Positions 1 through 13,807 of a stretch of 64,000 bases of DNA are shown piece after piece. Origin of the DNA: Sphaerotilus mobilis (lineage in GTDB: Bacteria; Pseudomonadota; Gammaproteobacteria; Burkholderiales; Burkholderiaceae_C); assembly GCF_004216565.1 (NCBI RefSeq), contig NZ_SGWV01000007.1, forward strand, positions 992,001-1,056,000, read 5' to 3'. The notes below the pieces were generated by a model, which searched no databases, was not told where the DNA came from, and saw nothing but the letters and a program-made list of their open reading frames with translations. Position numbers and translations under genes: made by a program. The number at the start of each line of letters is the position of its first letter. Position 1 is the stretch's first letter.

Positions 1-26
1 TGAGTGTGGCGTTCAAACAATACCTC

Positions 27-56
27 TTGCTTTTCGATTTCGATGGATGCTACACT
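27..56 (+). promoter_or_regulatory. Candidate promoter of tRNA-Leu
   Basis: A TTGCTT element (27-32) and a TACACT element (51-56) are separated by 18 bases, and TACACT is directly preceded by TGC, an extended -10 arrangement. Transcription would begin near 63, giving about 100 bases of leader before the tRNA. Sigma-70-like by inspection only. Confidence 0.45.
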
Positions 57-160
57 TTCTTTCTCAGTTGATCACTGCAACAAGTCAGCGAACAACAAAA
101 GAAAGTCAGAAGAAAAAGAACAAAACGGTCTGGCAAAACGGTCAGACCAGCGCAAGTCAA

Positions 161-245
<85 letters not shown>

Positions 246-251
246 TCATTC

Positions 252-290
252 AACGGCCGACAGCCACAAGCTGTCGGCCGTTTTGTTTTG
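252..290 (+). terminator. Intrinsic terminator after tRNA-Leu
   Basis: A perfect 12-bp stem (252-263 with 271-282) around a 7-base loop is followed by TTTTGTTTTG. It begins 7 bases after the tRNA CCA end and is a textbook rho-independent terminator. Confidence 0.93.
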
Positions 291-352
291 TGGCCGGCAA
301 ATTCGTTCGCGCGGGACATGCCCTTGAACGTCGCCCCGACATGAACGATCCA

Positions 353-382
353 ACAAAAACGCCCGGACTTGCCGGGCGTTTT
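353..382 (-). terminator. Intrinsic terminator after the phosphoribosyltransferase/purA genes
   Basis: An 11-bp stem (356-366 with 372-382) has a 5-base loop. The A run at 355-359 is the U tract on the minus strand. It lies about 20 bases after the stop of the minus-strand gene at 404-925 and can also act on the plus strand. Confidence 0.85.
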
Positions 383-403
383 GCGTTGTGCACAGCCAGT
401 CGC

Positions 404-925
404 TCAGACGGCCAGCTTGCGGGCCAGCCCGTCCGGGCGCAAGCCGTCGTATTCCTCGAAGGGCTGATGGATCCACGGGCTGGTGGGCAACATCTCGACG
501 TAGTAGTCGGGCACATAGCTCGACACACCCTTGACCCACAGCACGGCAGACTTCAGTTCGCGGATCGACGGCATGCCGCGCAGCCGTTCGACCACCGCCT
601 GCAGCGTCACGCCCGAATCGGCGAGGTCATCGACCAGCAGAACACGCCCCGCCAGTTCACCCTTGGGCATGGTGATGTACTTGGCCATGTCAAGACGGCC
701 CTGGATCGTGCCGGCTTCGGCTCGGTAGGAACTCGTCGACATGATGGCCAGCGGTTTGTCGAACACCCGCGAGAGCACGTCCCCGGGACGCATGCCGCCA
801 CGTGCCAGACACAGGATCTGGTCGAACTCCCAGCCCGAGTTATGCACCTTGAGCGCCAAGCGCTCGGTCAGCAGGTGGTACTCGTCCCAGGACACATACA
901 GGTGCTTGCCATCGTCGGTGAGCAT
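404..925 (-). CDS. Phosphoribosyltransferase (purine-type, Hpt/Gpt-like)
   Basis: This 173-residue protein is a type I phosphoribosyltransferase. The PRPP-binding loop is LLVDDLADSGVTL at about residues 96-108, with the two acidic residues that bind the PRPP ribose. The ARGGMRPGDVL stretch (about 41-51) matches the loop that precedes the flexible region in xanthine/hypoxanthine enzymes. Such proteins transfer phosphoribose from PRPP to a purine base for salvage. The base specificity cannot be read from the sequence. It follows purA (stop at 980) by about 54 bases on the same strand, so a shared transcript for purine metabolism is likely, ended by the hairpin at 353-382. Confidence 0.85.
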   Translation of the reverse strand: MLTDDGKHLYVSWDEYHLLTERLALKVHNSGWEFDQILCLARGGMRPGDVLSRVFDKPLAIMSTSSYRAEAGTIQGRLDMAKYITMPKGELAGRVLLVDDLADSGVTLQAVVERLRGMPSIRELKSAVLWVKGVSSYVPDYYVEMLPTSPWIHQPFEEYDGLRPDGLARKLAV

Positions 926-979
926 CGGTCTTTCCCTTATCAGCGGTGAACGTCGTGGTGGTCCCGTGACCCGTGCGGC

Positions 980-3528
<2,549 letters not shown>

Positions 3529-3633
3529 GGCGTTTCGTGAACTCAAAACGCCGGATTCTAGCGGCCGGCACCTTGCAGCCGGCCGACACCGGCACAGGGT
3601 TGGGAAGAGGCCCGTCGACGCCGATAGTCGGCG

Positions 3634-3822
3634 TCAGGGCCAGTTGAGCAGCAGCAACAGCAGCCCGATCAGGATGCTGCAGAGACCGAAGAAACGGATC
3701 TGCCCATCATGAAGCTTGAGCACCTGCTCGAAGACCTCGCGCCAGCGCTGCGGACTGATCAGCGGCATCAGCCCTTCGAAGACGAGCATCAGTGCGAACG
3801 CGATCAGCAGCGTCTCGACCAT
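3634..3822 (-). CDS. DUF2065 family small membrane protein (YjeT-like)
   Basis: This 62-residue protein has two hydrophobic segments (about 3-22 and 43-60) flanking a short loop with QRW and KLHDGQIRFFG, the pattern of DUF2065/YjeT. Its function is not known. It begins 18 bases after the hflC stop, and the family is typically found next to hflK-hflC, so an accessory role in that membrane complex is plausible but inferred from position only. Confidence 0.85.
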   Translation of the reverse strand: MVETLLIAFALMLVFEGLMPLISPQRWREVFEQVLKLHDGQIRFFGLCSILIGLLLLLLNWP

Positions 3823-3840
3823 CGGCGATTCAGGCCTCGG

Positions 3841-4731
3841 TCACTTGCGCGTCGCAGGCGCACCACCCGGGCTACCCCGCATGGCCTTGAAGAACTCGCT
3901 GCCCGGGTCGACCACGATCACGTCGCTCTTGCTGCGGAAGCTGGAGCGATAGGCCTCCAGGCTGCGGTAGAACTGCGCGAACTGCGGGTCACGGCCGAAG
4001 GCGTCGGCGTAGAGCGCGGAAGCCTTGGCGTCGCCTTCACCCTTGAGCTTCTGCGCGTCGCGGTAGGCCTCGGCAAGGATGACCTCGCGCTGCTTGTCGG
4101 CATCGGCGCGAATCTTCTCGCCCTCGGCCGAACCTTGTGAGCGCAACTCGTTGGCCACGCGCTTGCGCTCGGACTCCATGCGACGGTAGACCGACTCGGT
4201 CACCGTCGAGGCGAAGTCCACGCGCTTGATGCGCACGTCAACGATCTCGATGCCGAAGTTCTTGGCGTCGTCGGCCATGCGGGTCATGACGTCCTGCATG
4301 ACTTTCTCGCGCTCGCCCGACAGCATCGAGCGCACGCTCCGCTTGGTCACTTCCTCGTTGAAAGCGGCCTGCACGATCGGCGTCAGACGAGCTTCCGCGT
4401 TGCGCAGATCGATGCCGGTGTTGCGGATGAACTGACGCGGCTCGACGATGCGCCACTTGACCAGCCAGTCGATCACCAGGGTCTGCTTCTCGGCCGTGAA
4501 GATCGGCCGGGTCTCGGGACTGTCCAGCGTCTGGGTGCGACGGTCGATCAGGATGACGTTCTGCAGCGGAGGCGGAAGCTTGAACTTCAGGCCCGGCTCG
4601 GTGATGACTTCCTTGATCTCGCCGAGCGAGTAGACGACCGCGACGAAGCGCTGGTCGACCACGAACAGCGTGGACATGGCGGTCATCAAGACCAGCAGCA
4701 CGCCGACGACGATGAGTCCGATTCGATTCAT
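3841..4731 (-). CDS. hflC: Protease modulator HflC
   Basis: HflC is an SPFH/band-7 inner-membrane protein that forms a large periplasmic complex with HflK and restrains the FtsH protease. The start at 4731 (MNRIGLIVVG) has an AGGA about 11 bases upstream and puts the single transmembrane segment (about 5-25) at the N-terminus, followed by a band-7 domain beginning VVDQRFVAVVYSLGE and long helical segments rich in Ala, Glu and Arg. The product is 296 residues, a normal length. It follows hflK by 26 bases, so the two are co-transcribed. Confidence 0.95.
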   Translation of the reverse strand: MNRIGLIVVGVLLVLMTAMSTLFVVDQRFVAVVYSLGEIKEVITEPGLKFKLPPPLQNVILIDRRTQTLDSPETRPIFTAEKQTLVIDWLVKWRIVEPRQFIRNTGIDLRNAEARLTPIVQAAFNEEVTKRSVRSMLSGEREKVMQDVMTRMADDAKNFGIEIVDVRIKRVDFASTVTESVYRRMESERKRVANELRSQGSAEGEKIRADADKQREVILAEAYRDAQKLKGEGDAKASALYADAFGRDPQFAQFYRSLEAYRSSFRSKSDVIVVDPGSEFFKAMRGSPGGAPATRK

Positions 4732-4757
4732 GGGGAGGGATCCTTCTGGGCTCGGTC

Positions 4758-6050
4758 TCAACGGGCGTCGCGGCTGCGCTGGCCGTCACGCGAACGCACA
4801 TCGGTAACCGGCGCCGGCGCGGTCTCGATGGCGGGCGGCACGGGCGCATTGAGCGCCGGCGAGGAGGAAGACGGCGCGGCCTGCTGGATCAGCTTGTCCA
4901 GCGGCAGGTAGAGCAAGTTGCTGTTGCCGCGCGAGTCGACCATGACCTTGCTGACGTTGGCGTAGACCTGCGCCATCGTGTCGATGTAGAGCCGGTCACG
5001 GGTCACGGCTGGCGCCTTCTGGTACTCGGTCAGCACCGAGCGGAAGCGTTCGGCATCACCTTCGGCCTGGGCGATGACACGGGCGCGGTAGCCCTGTGCT
5101 TCCTCGTTCAGGCGAGCCGCCGCACCTCGGGCCTTGGGCAGGATGTCGTTGGCATAAGCCTGGCCTTCGTTCTTCAGGCGCTCGCGATCGGCGCCTGCCT
5201 TGAACGCATCGTCGAAGGCGGCCTGGACCTGCTCGGGCGCCTGCACGCTCTGGACGTTGGCGTTGACCACCAACACGCCGGCCTTCAGGCGATCCATCTG
5301 GGCCTGGATGGACTTGACCAGGTCGACCGCGATGGCGTCGCGCTGCTCGTAGAGCACCGAATCCATGTTGCTGCGGCCCACGATCTCGCGCACGGCGGAT
5401 TCGGCCGCCTGTTGCACGGCCTCCTCGACGTTGCGGTTCTCGAACAGGAAGTCCTTGACCTCCTTGAGACGCCACTGCACGGTGAAGCGGATGTCGACGA
5501 TGTTCTCGTCCTGCGTCAGCATCGACGAGTCGCGCAGACCGGTGGCCTGCACGACGTTGTTGCGACCGACCTCGGTCGAACGGGTCTGCGTGACCGACAC
5601 CGTCTCGTGGGCCTGGAAGGGATAGGGCCAGCGGAACTGGATGCCGGCGTCGACCGTGCGGGCGTAACGCCCGAAGGTCAGGACCACCGCCTGCTGGCCT
5701 TCCTGGACGATGAAGAAGCCACTGCCCAGCCACAGCAGCGCGACGATGCCGGCGATCAGGCCGCCACCGATGCCCAGCATGCGCGCATCCGAAGGATCGC
5801 CACCGCCGCCGCCGGAACCCCCACTGCGGTTCCCAGGGGTGCGCCCGCCGAACAGGCCACCGAGCTTCTGGTTGAAATCGCGCCAGAGTTCGTCGAGGTC
5901 GGGCGGACCGTCGTTGCGGCCGTTGGCCATCAGGCCGACGCCGGCGAGCGACAGCGCGCGACGGCCGGCACCTGAGGTCAAGGCGCGGGCGGCCGCAAAG
6001 GCCTCGGCCAGTCGGGTTCCCAGGCTCAGGGTGTGGGGCATGGATGTCAT
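4758..6050 (-). CDS. hflK: FtsH protease activity modulator HflK
   Basis: HflK partners HflC. The conserved part begins PPDLDELWRDFNQKLGGLFGG, followed by a Gly/Ser-rich stretch, a transmembrane segment (LIAGIVALLWLGSGFFIV) and the band-7 domain with RWPYPFQAHETV. The C-terminus is Pro/Ala-rich. The start is uncertain: ATG at 6050 or 6041 gives a 40-residue N-terminal extension not usual in the family, while ATG at 5930 (MANGRNDGPP) gives about 390 residues. None of these has a clear Shine-Dalgarno sequence. The gene lies 24 bases after hflX. Confidence 0.93.
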   Translation of the reverse strand: MTSMPHTLSLGTRLAEAFAAARALTSGAGRRALSLAGVGLMANGRNDGPPDLDELWRDFNQKLGGLFGGRTPGNRSGGSGGGGGDPSDARMLGIGGGLIAGIVALLWLGSGFFIVQEGQQAVVLTFGRYARTVDAGIQFRWPYPFQAHETVSVTQTRSTEVGRNNVVQATGLRDSSMLTQDENIVDIRFTVQWRLKEVKDFLFENRNVEEAVQQAAESAVREIVGRSNMDSVLYEQRDAIAVDLVKSIQAQMDRLKAGVLVVNANVQSVQAPEQVQAAFDDAFKAGADRERLKNEGQAYANDILPKARGAAARLNEEAQGYRARVIAQAEGDAERFRSVLTEYQKAPAVTRDRLYIDTMAQVYANVSKVMVDSRGNSNLLYLPLDKLIQQAAPSSSSPALNAPVPPAIETAPAPVTDVRSRDGQRSRDAR

Positions 6051-6074
6051 GGGCTGAATGCTAATGGCTGGCGA

Positions 6075-7409
6075 TCAAGCCGCACGGTGGCGGGACCGAT
6101 GTTCGTCAACGTTGGCGCCGTGCTCGGCGTCATCGGGCGCAGCTTCGAGCAGGTCGTCGGGCAGAGGTTCCATGGACGCATCGACATCGTCGAGGTCAAG
6201 GCTGGCATCGGCACCGACCTCGGCATCGACATCGACATCGAGTGACCGGAAGCGGACATCCGCGGGCAGGGTGTCGACCTGCGCATCCGCATCGATGGAG
6301 GCTTGCGCGATCGCCGCGCGCAGTTCGGCCAGGCCGATGCCTTCGGCCGCGCTGAGAAACAGGCGCGGCACGATGCGACCGGGCTCCAGCTCGTAGTGAT
6401 CGACGTTCTCGCGTGGTCGCGCATCGTCCTCGATCAGATCGAGCTTGTTGAAAACCAGCAGCTGTGGCAGGTCGTCCGCGCCGATCTCACGCAACACACG
6501 CTGGACCTCCTGGACCTGCTCCAACCAGGTCGGGCTGGCACCGTCGACCACATGCAGCAGCAGATCGGCCTCGGCGGCTTCCTGCAGCGTGGCCTGGAAG
6601 GCTTCGACGAGGCCGTGCGGCAGGTCACGGATGAAACCCACGGTGTCGGACAGCGAGACGCTGCGCTGCGCGGCCTCGAGGTACATCTGTCGCGTGGTGG
6701 TGTCGAGCGTCGCGAACAGCTGGTCGGCCGCGTAGGTACGGGCCTTGACCAGCGCATTGAACAGCGTGCTCTTGCCGGCGTTGGTGTAGCCCACCAGCGA
6801 GACACGGAAGGTGCCATGGCGCTCACGCGAGCGACGCTGCGTGTTGCGCTGGCGCTTGACCTTGGCCAGGCGCTCCTTCACGGACTTGATGCGCGCATCG
6901 ATCATGCGGCGATCCAGCTCGATCTGGGTCTCGCCAGGACCACCACGCAGACCAAAACCGCCGCGTTGTCGTTCGAGGTGGGACCAGCGCCGCACCAGGC
7001 GGGTCGCCAGGTATTGCAGCCGGGCCAGCTCGACCTGCAGCTTGCCCTCGTGGCTGCGCGCGCGGGCCGCGAAGATCTCGAGGATCAGACCGGTGCGATC
7101 AAGCACCTCCACGCCGATGTGACGTTCGAGGTTGCGCTGCTGCGCGGGCCCCAGGGCCTGATCGAAGATGACGCAATGGGCCTGGTGCAGGGTCACCAGT
7201 TCCTTGATCTCGTCAGCCTTGCCACTGCCCACGTAGAACGCGGCATCGATGGCCTTGCGGCGCGCGATCAGGCGTGCGACCGGCTCGTCACCGGCCGATT
7301 CGGCCAGCAGCGCCAGTTCGTCGAGGGTCGGGTCGAAAGAAGAACCGGTACCCAGGTCGACGCCCACGAGCACAGCCCGCGGACGTGCGACAACTTCCGT
7401 GTCGGTCAA
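6075..7409 (-). CDS. hflX: Ribosome-associated GTPase HflX
   Basis: HflX is a GTPase that binds the 50S subunit and rescues or splits stalled ribosomes. The N-terminal HflX domain (about 10-180) includes GSGKADEI and RGGFGLRGGPGETQIE; the G domain has G1 GYTNAGKST at 207-215, a DTVGF G3 motif and an FNKLD G4 motif. A C-terminal acidic tail rich in Asp/Glu (about 395-435) is longer than in E. coli. The start codon is TTG at 7409; no ATG is available before conserved sequence. It lies 51 bases after hfq, the conserved hfq-hflX order. Confidence 0.95.
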   Translation of the reverse strand: MTDTEVVARPRAVLVGVDLGTGSSFDPTLDELALLAESAGDEPVARLIARRKAIDAAFYVGSGKADEIKELVTLHQAHCVIFDQALGPAQQRNLERHIGVEVLDRTGLILEIFAARARSHEGKLQVELARLQYLATRLVRRWSHLERQRGGFGLRGGPGETQIELDRRMIDARIKSVKERLAKVKRQRNTQRRSRERHGTFRVSLVGYTNAGKSTLFNALVKARTYAADQLFATLDTTTRQMYLEAAQRSVSLSDTVGFIRDLPHGLVEAFQATLQEAAEADLLLHVVDGASPTWLEQVQEVQRVLREIGADDLPQLLVFNKLDLIEDDARPRENVDHYELEPGRIVPRLFLSAAEGIGLAELRAAIAQASIDADAQVDTLPADVRFRSLDVDVDAEVGADASLDLDDVDASMEPLPDDLLEAAPDDAEHGANVDEHRSRHRAA

Positions 7410-7460
7410 GGTGATCGAAGAATCTGGGAGGAAAGGGTACCGGTCGGGGGGAGAGCCAAC

Positions 7461-7700
7461 TCAGGCTTCCGGCGTGTCGTTCGGGTGGAAATTCACCGGA
7501 CGACCGGGCACAACGGTGGAGATTGCGTGCTTGTAGACCATCTGGGTCACCGTGTTTCGCAGCAGGACGACATACTGGTCAAAGGACTCGATGTGACCTT
7601 GAAGCTTGATGCCGTTGACGAGGTAGATCGACACCGGCACATGCTCCTTGCGAAGCAGGTTCAGGAAAGGGTCTTGCAGCAATTGCCCTTTGTTGCTCAC
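7461..7700 (-). CDS. hfq: RNA chaperone Hfq
   Basis: Hfq forms a hexameric ring that matches small RNAs with mRNAs. The 79-residue form starts at GTG (7700) with GGAGA six bases upstream; the protein reads [14 protein letters not shown], then the Sm1 core ([19 protein letters not shown]) and the Sm2 motif [10 protein letters not shown]. The C-terminal tail after the core is only about 14 residues, shorter than the E. coli tail, as in many betaproteobacteria. Longer in-frame starts run into the upstream spacer and are rejected. Confidence 0.98.
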   Translation of the reverse strand: MSNKGQLLQDPFLNLLRKEHVPVSIYLVNGIKLQGHIESFDQYVVLLRNTVTQMVYKHAISTVVPGRPVNFHPNDTPEA

Positions 7701-7812
7701 GATATTCTCCGTGTTGAAAAGTTCGGAAGTCTGGACCATAACACAGGGTTTCCGCCCATCGCAGGCCCCGGACATGGCCCTGAAACACGGGCCTGTCGTC
7801 GATCCGCAAGCC

Positions 7813-9159
7813 TCAGCGCTCGTCGTCCGCAAAGGGGTTGTGCGAGCTGCGCATCTCGATGCGCAAGGGCGTTCCGACCAGCTTGAAGTGCTCGCGGATG
7901 CGGCCTTCGAGGTAGCGCTTGTAGACGTCCGTCACATGCTCGACCGCATTGCCGTGGACCACCACGATGGGGGGGTTCTGGCCACCCTGGTGCGCATATC
8001 GCAGCTTGGGTCGGAAGGCACCTGCGCGCTTGGGCTGCTGGTAGGACACCGCGTCCTGCAGCAGACGGGTCAACTGCGGCGTCGGCATCTTGCGGGTGGC
8101 CGACGCCCACGACGCGTCGATGGCCTGCCACAGCGGGCCCAGGCCCTGGCGGCGCTTGGCCGAGATGTGCACGATGGGCGCAAACTTCAGAAAGGACAGG
8201 CGCGACTCGATCGAGCGCTCCAGCATCTCGCGCTGGTAGCTGTCGATGGCGTCCCACTTGTTAACGGCGATCACCACCGCGCGGCCCGACTCAAGGATGT
8301 AGCCGGCGATGTGCGCATCCTGGTCCGACACGCCTTCGAGCGCATCGATCAGCAGCAGCACGACGTTGGAATCGGCGATGGCCTGCAAGGTCTTGACGAC
8401 CGAGAACTTCTCGATCGCCTCGAACACCTTGCCCTTGCGACGCAGCCCGGCTGTGTCGATGATCTCGTAGCGCTTGCCGTCGCGCTCGAAGGGCACGGTG
8501 ATGGCGTCGCGGGTGGTGCCCGGCAGGTCGAACGCCACCAGACGTTCCTCCCCGAGCCAGGTGTTGATCAGCGTGGACTTGCCGACATTGGGGCGACCGC
8601 AGACGGCCAGACGCAGCGGCCGGTCCTCGTCGCTCACCGCCTCGTCGTCCTCGTCATCCTCGGGCGAGATGAAGTCCTCGAGCGCGGTCTCGATCAAGCT
8701 TCGGATGCCCTGGCCGTGGGCCGAGGAGATCGGGTGCGGCTCGCCGATGCCCAGCTCGTAGAACTCGGCCAGCAGAGGAGATTCCTGCATGCCCTCGGCC
8801 TTGTTGGCCGCCAGCAGCACGCGCTTGTTCGCGCCACGCAGGTAGCGCGCGATGTCGTGGTCCTGTGCGGAAAGACCCGCCCGAACGTCGACCACGAAGA
8901 TCACGGCATCGGCCTCGGCGACCGCTTGGCGGGTCTGCTTGGCCATTTCCTTGAAGATGCCGTCGGTCGATTCGGGCTCGAAGCCGCCGGTGTCGATGGC
9001 GATGAATTCCTGGCGGCCGACCTTGCCGTCACCGTAGTGGCGGTCGCGGGTCAGGCCGGCGTAGTCGGCCACGATCGCGTCGCGGCTGCCGGTGAGTCGG
9101 TTGAACAGGGTGGACTTGCCGACGTTGGGTCGTCCGACGAGGGCAATGACCAGTTTCAT
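7813..9159 (-). CDS. der: Ribosome biogenesis GTPase Der (EngA)
   Basis: Der has two tandem GTPase domains and a C-terminal KH-like domain and is needed for 50S assembly. GRPNVGKST appears twice (residues 9-17 and 188-196), each followed by DTGG or DTAG switch II motifs, and an acidic linker (about 166-180) separates the domains. Start ATG at 9159 gives [17 protein letters not shown] and 448 residues, typical of the family. It sits between bamB and hfq in the usual beta/gammaproteobacterial order. Confidence 0.97.
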   Translation of the reverse strand: MKLVIALVGRPNVGKSTLFNRLTGSRDAIVADYAGLTRDRHYGDGKVGRQEFIAIDTGGFEPESTDGIFKEMAKQTRQAVAEADAVIFVVDVRAGLSAQDHDIARYLRGANKRVLLAANKAEGMQESPLLAEFYELGIGEPHPISSAHGQGIRSLIETALEDFISPEDDEDDEAVSDEDRPLRLAVCGRPNVGKSTLINTWLGEERLVAFDLPGTTRDAITVPFERDGKRYEIIDTAGLRRKGKVFEAIEKFSVVKTLQAIADSNVVLLLIDALEGVSDQDAHIAGYILESGRAVVIAVNKWDAIDSYQREMLERSIESRLSFLKFAPIVHISAKRRQGLGPLWQAIDASWASATRKMPTPQLTRLLQDAVSYQQPKRAGAFRPKLRYAHQGGQNPPIVVVHGNAVEHVTDVYKRYLEGRIREHFKLVGTPLRIEMRSSHNPFADDER

Positions 9160-9196
9160 GATGGGCTCTCTTGCAGGCGGGCGGCGACGCGCCCGC

Positions 9197-10324
9197 TCAA
9201 TCGGGTCGGAAGGCGTAGATGCCGCCCGACTGGGTGATGGCCAGCAGCGTCGTGCCGGCACGCACCAGCGGTGCGGCGATGCCGCTGCCGTCGGTGGGCA
9301 GGCGCAGCAGGCTGTCGCCCCGCTCGCGGCCGAAGAAATGCAGCCAGCCTTCGAAGTCGCCGAAGACCACCGTGCTGCCGCTGATCAGCGGCGCACTGAG
9401 GCGGCGGTTGCGCACGCGCTCATGGCTCCACAGCAGATCGCCGCTGGAGGCCTTCCAGGCGCTGACGCGGTCGCTGCCATCGGCGGCGATCAGCACGTCG
9501 GCATCGGCCGCGACGCCCTGGTAGCCGCCGAAGTTGCGGCTCCAGCGCAGTTGGTTGCGCTCGACCTGGACACAGCCCACCGACGACTGGAAGGCCCGCA
9601 GGCAAAGCACGTCGCCGAGGCGAACCGCAGGCGCCACGAGGTCAGCCAGACGCTCGACCTCGTTGGTGCCACGCTGGGCCGGCAGCGCCAGCTCCTGGCG
9701 CAGCGTGCCCAGCAGCGGGTCGATCTGCAGCAGGCGGGCGCCCTGCCCGGCCAGCAGCGTGTCCTTGAACGGCAGGAGCACGCCGGGCTGGGCCAGCGCG
9801 AGGGGCTCGCCGCTGCGCGACAGGCTCCAGAGCTTGCGGCCGTCGAGCACGTCATAGGCCTCGATGGTGCGGTCCACGCGCTGGACGAAGACTCGCTCGC
9901 CGGCCACCAGCGGCGCGGTGACCGCGCGCGAGCCGAGCCGGCTGCGCCAACGCACCTTGCCACCTTCGAGCACGATCAGGTCGTTGCTGGCGCCGACCAC
10001 CGCGATGTGGCGACCGTCGCTGCCGACACCGGCCGTCAGGGGCTCGCCCACGGCGATGCGGGCGCGCTCGGCACCGGTCGCGACGTCCAGCGCAAGGACC
10101 ACGCCATCACGCGACGCCACCAGGAAGCGATCGCCCTGCACCGCCACGCTGAGCCCGGCGACCGGTGCAGCGCCCAGCGACTGGCGCCAGACCTGCTTGC
10201 CGGTGATGCGCGGGACCACGACCTCCAGCGGCGCCGGCTTGGGCGGCGATGCGCCGCAGCCAGCCAGCAGAGCGGCCGCGCCAATCAGCGCGGCGGCACC
10301 GACGAGGCGGGCAACCGATCTCAC
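9197..10324 (-). CDS. bamB: Outer membrane assembly lipoprotein BamB
   Basis: BamB is an eight-bladed beta-propeller lipoprotein that binds BamA in the beta-barrel assembly machine. A hydrophobic signal ends in the lipobox LLAGC with Cys23 as the lipidation site. Repeated blade motifs such as [35 protein letters not shown] and GIYAF are seen across the 375 residues. The start is GTG at 10322-10324, overlapping the stop codon of the upstream yfgM-like gene by four bases, which implies translational coupling. The partner gene bamD is at 21966. Confidence 0.96.
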   Translation of the reverse strand: MRSVARLVGAAALIGAAALLAGCGASPPKPAPLEVVVPRITGKQVWRQSLGAAPVAGLSVAVQGDRFLVASRDGVVLALDVATGAERARIAVGEPLTAGVGSDGRHIAVVGASNDLIVLEGGKVRWRSRLGSRAVTAPLVAGERVFVQRVDRTIEAYDVLDGRKLWSLSRSGEPLALAQPGVLLPFKDTLLAGQGARLLQIDPLLGTLRQELALPAQRGTNEVERLADLVAPAVRLGDVLCLRAFQSSVGCVQVERNQLRWSRNFGGYQGVAADADVLIAADGSDRVSAWKASSGDLLWSHERVRNRRLSAPLISGSTVVFGDFEGWLHFFGRERGDSLLRLPTDGSGIAAPLVRAGTTLLAITQSGGIYAFRPD

Positions 10325-10995
10325 GGTTGGGCTCCAGATGCGGCAGCGTCCGGCGCCGGTGCGGCGCCCAGCGCGATCAGCTTGGCCTCGATCAGGCGGC
10401 GGTAGTCCAGCGTCGGATCCATCGCCTTGTAGGCCTGCTCGTAAGACTTGATGGCCTCCGCCTTCTGGTCCAGCGCCATCTGGATGTCGCCGCGGCGGTC
10501 GGCGACCAGCGCCTCGTAGCCTTCGGGCAGGTCGGTCGGCAGCGTCTTCAGGGCCTCGTCGGCCTTGCCGGCATCAAGCAGCAGGGCCGCCAGCCGCAGG
10601 CGAGCACCCACCTGGTATTCCCGCACGCTGGACTGATCGGCCACCCAGGCGAGGGTGGCGCGGGCCTCGTCGGCCTTGCCCTTGTCCGCCTGCACCTTGG
10701 CGGTCAGCAGACCGGCCTGGCCGGCGATCGGCGCGCCGGCATAGCGCGACTTCAGGTCCTCGAAGATCTTGCCGGCACGATCGGCATCGCCGACCAGCAC
10801 GGCGCGTTCGACCTCGTCGTACATGCCGTTGGCCTTGCTGGCCTGGTCACGCTGCCACCACTGCCAGCCCGACCAGCCGGCATAGGCGCCCAGCACGAGC
10901 ACCAGGCCCCAGCTGATGACGTTGCCCCAGCGCTTCCAGAAGTGCTTGAGCTGATCGATCTGTTCCTGTTCTTCGAGGTCGAGGTGCGTGGCCAT
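10321..10995 (-). CDS. YfgM family tetratricopeptide membrane protein
   Basis: The 224-residue protein has a short cytosolic N-terminus rich in acidic residues (LDLEEQEQIDQLKHFWKRWG), one transmembrane segment at about 27-46, and a periplasmic helical-repeat domain. This is the architecture of YfgM, which associates with SecYEG and periplasmic chaperones. It overlaps bamB by four bases and follows hisS by about 100 bases; the hisS-yfgM-bamB-der order is conserved in beta- and gammaproteobacteria. Confidence 0.92.
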   Translation of the reverse strand: MATHLDLEEQEQIDQLKHFWKRWGNVISWGLVLVLGAYAGWSGWQWWQRDQASKANGMYDEVERAVLVGDADRAGKIFEDLKSRYAGAPIAGQAGLLTAKVQADKGKADEARATLAWVADQSSVREYQVGARLRLAALLLDAGKADEALKTLPTDLPEGYEALVADRRGDIQMALDQKAEAIKSYEQAYKAMDPTLDYRRLIEAKLIALGAAPAPDAAASGAQP

Positions 10996-11097
10996 GCAGT
11001 GCCTGAGGGACGTTCGGATTGCGGCACCGATGCGACAGGATCTGCACGCAGCGGTGGATGAAAGTGGTTCGGCCCGTGTGTCGAACCGAACCCAAGA

Positions 11098-12435
<1,338 letters not shown>

Positions 12436-12447
12436 GTCTTCTCGTCC

Positions 12448-12477
12448 AAAAGGAAAGCGGCGGCCCCGAGCCGCCGC
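12448..12477 (-). terminator. Hairpin between ispG and hisS
   Basis: A perfect 8-bp GC stem (12457-12464 with 12470-12477) is followed on the minus strand by TTTCCTTTT. It would end or attenuate transcripts from ispG before hisS. Confidence 0.6.
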
Positions 12478-12497
12478 CAGCGGGGCCTGAGCCCGGT

Positions 12498-13796
12498 TCA
12501 GGCGTTGGCCGCTGCGGCGCCGTAGCGGCGCTCGATGTACTGCTCGACGATGGCCTGGAACTCGGTGGCGATGCCTTCGCCACGCAGCGTCAGGGCCTTC
12601 TCGCCGTCGATGAAGACCGGCGCGGCCGGGGCCTCGCCGGTGCCGGGCAGGCTGATGCCGATGTCGGCATGCTTGCTCTCGCCGGGGCCGTTGACGATGC
12701 AGCCCATCACCGCGACCTTCATGGTCTCGACGCCGGGGTAACGCACACGCCAGACCGGCATCTGCGCGCGCAGGTAGTCGTCGATCTGCTTGGCCAGTTC
12801 CTGGAAGGTCGTGCTGGTGGTGCGACCGCAGCCAGGGCAGGCCGTCACGCTGGGCACGAAGCTGCGCAGGCCGAGCGCCTGCAGGATCTCCAGGGCGACC
12901 ACGACCTCCTGGGTGCGGGCCTCGCCGGGTTGCGGCGTCAGGCTGACGCGGATGGTGTCGCCGATGCCCTGTTGCAGCAGCACCGCCAGCGCGGCGGCCG
13001 ATGCGACCGTGCCCTTGGTGCCCATGCCGGCCTCCGTCAGGCCCAGATGCAGCGGGTAGTCGCAGCGCGGGCGCAGCGCGCGGTAGACCGCGACGAGGTC
13101 CTGCACGCCGCTGACCTTGCAGCTCGGGATGATCTGCGCCGGGTTCATGCCCAGCTCGACCGCTGCGGCGGCCGACTCCAGCACCGACTGGATCAGCGCC
13201 TCGTACATCACCTGGCGCGCCTCCCAGGGCCGGGCGCGGCGCTGGTTCTCGTCCATCAGGCGGGCGAGCAGTTCCTGGTCCAGGCTGCCCCAGTTGACGC
13301 CGATGCGGATGGCCTTGTCGTGCTTGACGGCGGCCTCCACCATCATTGCGAACTGACGATCCTTCTTGTCACCCTTGCCAACGTTGCCGGGGTTGATGCG
13401 GTACTTGGAAAGCGCTTGCGCCATCTCCGGGAAGTCGGTCAGCAGGCGATGGCCGTTGTAGTGGAAGTCGCCCACCAGCGGCACGTCGATGCCCATGCGG
13501 TCAAGCTGCTCGCGGATCGCCGGAACGGCGGCGGCGGCCTCGGGCGTGTTGACGGTGATGCGCACCAGCTCGGAGCCGGCGATCGCCAGTTCCTTGACCT
13601 GAATGGCCGTGCCAATGACGTCCTCGGTGTCGGTGTTGGTCATCGACTGCACACGCACCGGCGCGTCGCCGCCGATCGTCACCACGCGCTCGCCCCAGAC
13701 CACGCGAGCCTGCAGGCTGCGGCGCGGCGCGGGTTCCCCGAGCGCGATCGGCGCGCGGTCCAGGTCCAGATCGGTCTTGCTGCTCTCGTTGGCCAT
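12498..13796 (-). CDS. ispG: 4-hydroxy-3-methylbut-2-enyl diphosphate synthase IspG
   Basis: IspG (GcpE) reduces methylerythritol cyclodiphosphate in the non-mevalonate isoprenoid pathway using a 4Fe-4S cluster. The 432-residue protein carries [13 protein letters not shown] near the N-terminus, the TIM-barrel region, and the cluster cysteines in [10 protein letters not shown] and [10 protein letters not shown]. Start ATG at 13796 (MANESSKTD). A block of about 50 residues between the barrel and the cluster domain is of the form usual in proteobacteria. It lies 11 bases after rodZ and is probably co-transcribed with it. Confidence 0.97.
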   Translation of the reverse strand: MANESSKTDLDLDRAPIALGEPAPRRSLQARVVWGERVVTIGGDAPVRVQSMTNTDTEDVIGTAIQVKELAIAGSELVRITVNTPEAAAAVPAIREQLDRMGIDVPLVGDFHYNGHRLLTDFPEMAQALSKYRINPGNVGKGDKKDRQFAMMVEAAVKHDKAIRIGVNWGSLDQELLARLMDENQRRARPWEARQVMYEALIQSVLESAAAAVELGMNPAQIIPSCKVSGVQDLVAVYRALRPRCDYPLHLGLTEAGMGTKGTVASAAALAVLLQQGIGDTIRVSLTPQPGEARTQEVVVALEILQALGLRSFVPSVTACPGCGRTTSTTFQELAKQIDDYLRAQMPVWRVRYPGVETMKVAVMGCIVNGPGESKHADIGISLPGTGEAPAAPVFIDGEKALTLRGEGIATEFQAIVEQYIERRYGAAAANA

Positions 13797-13807
13797 GGGA
13801 CTACCCG

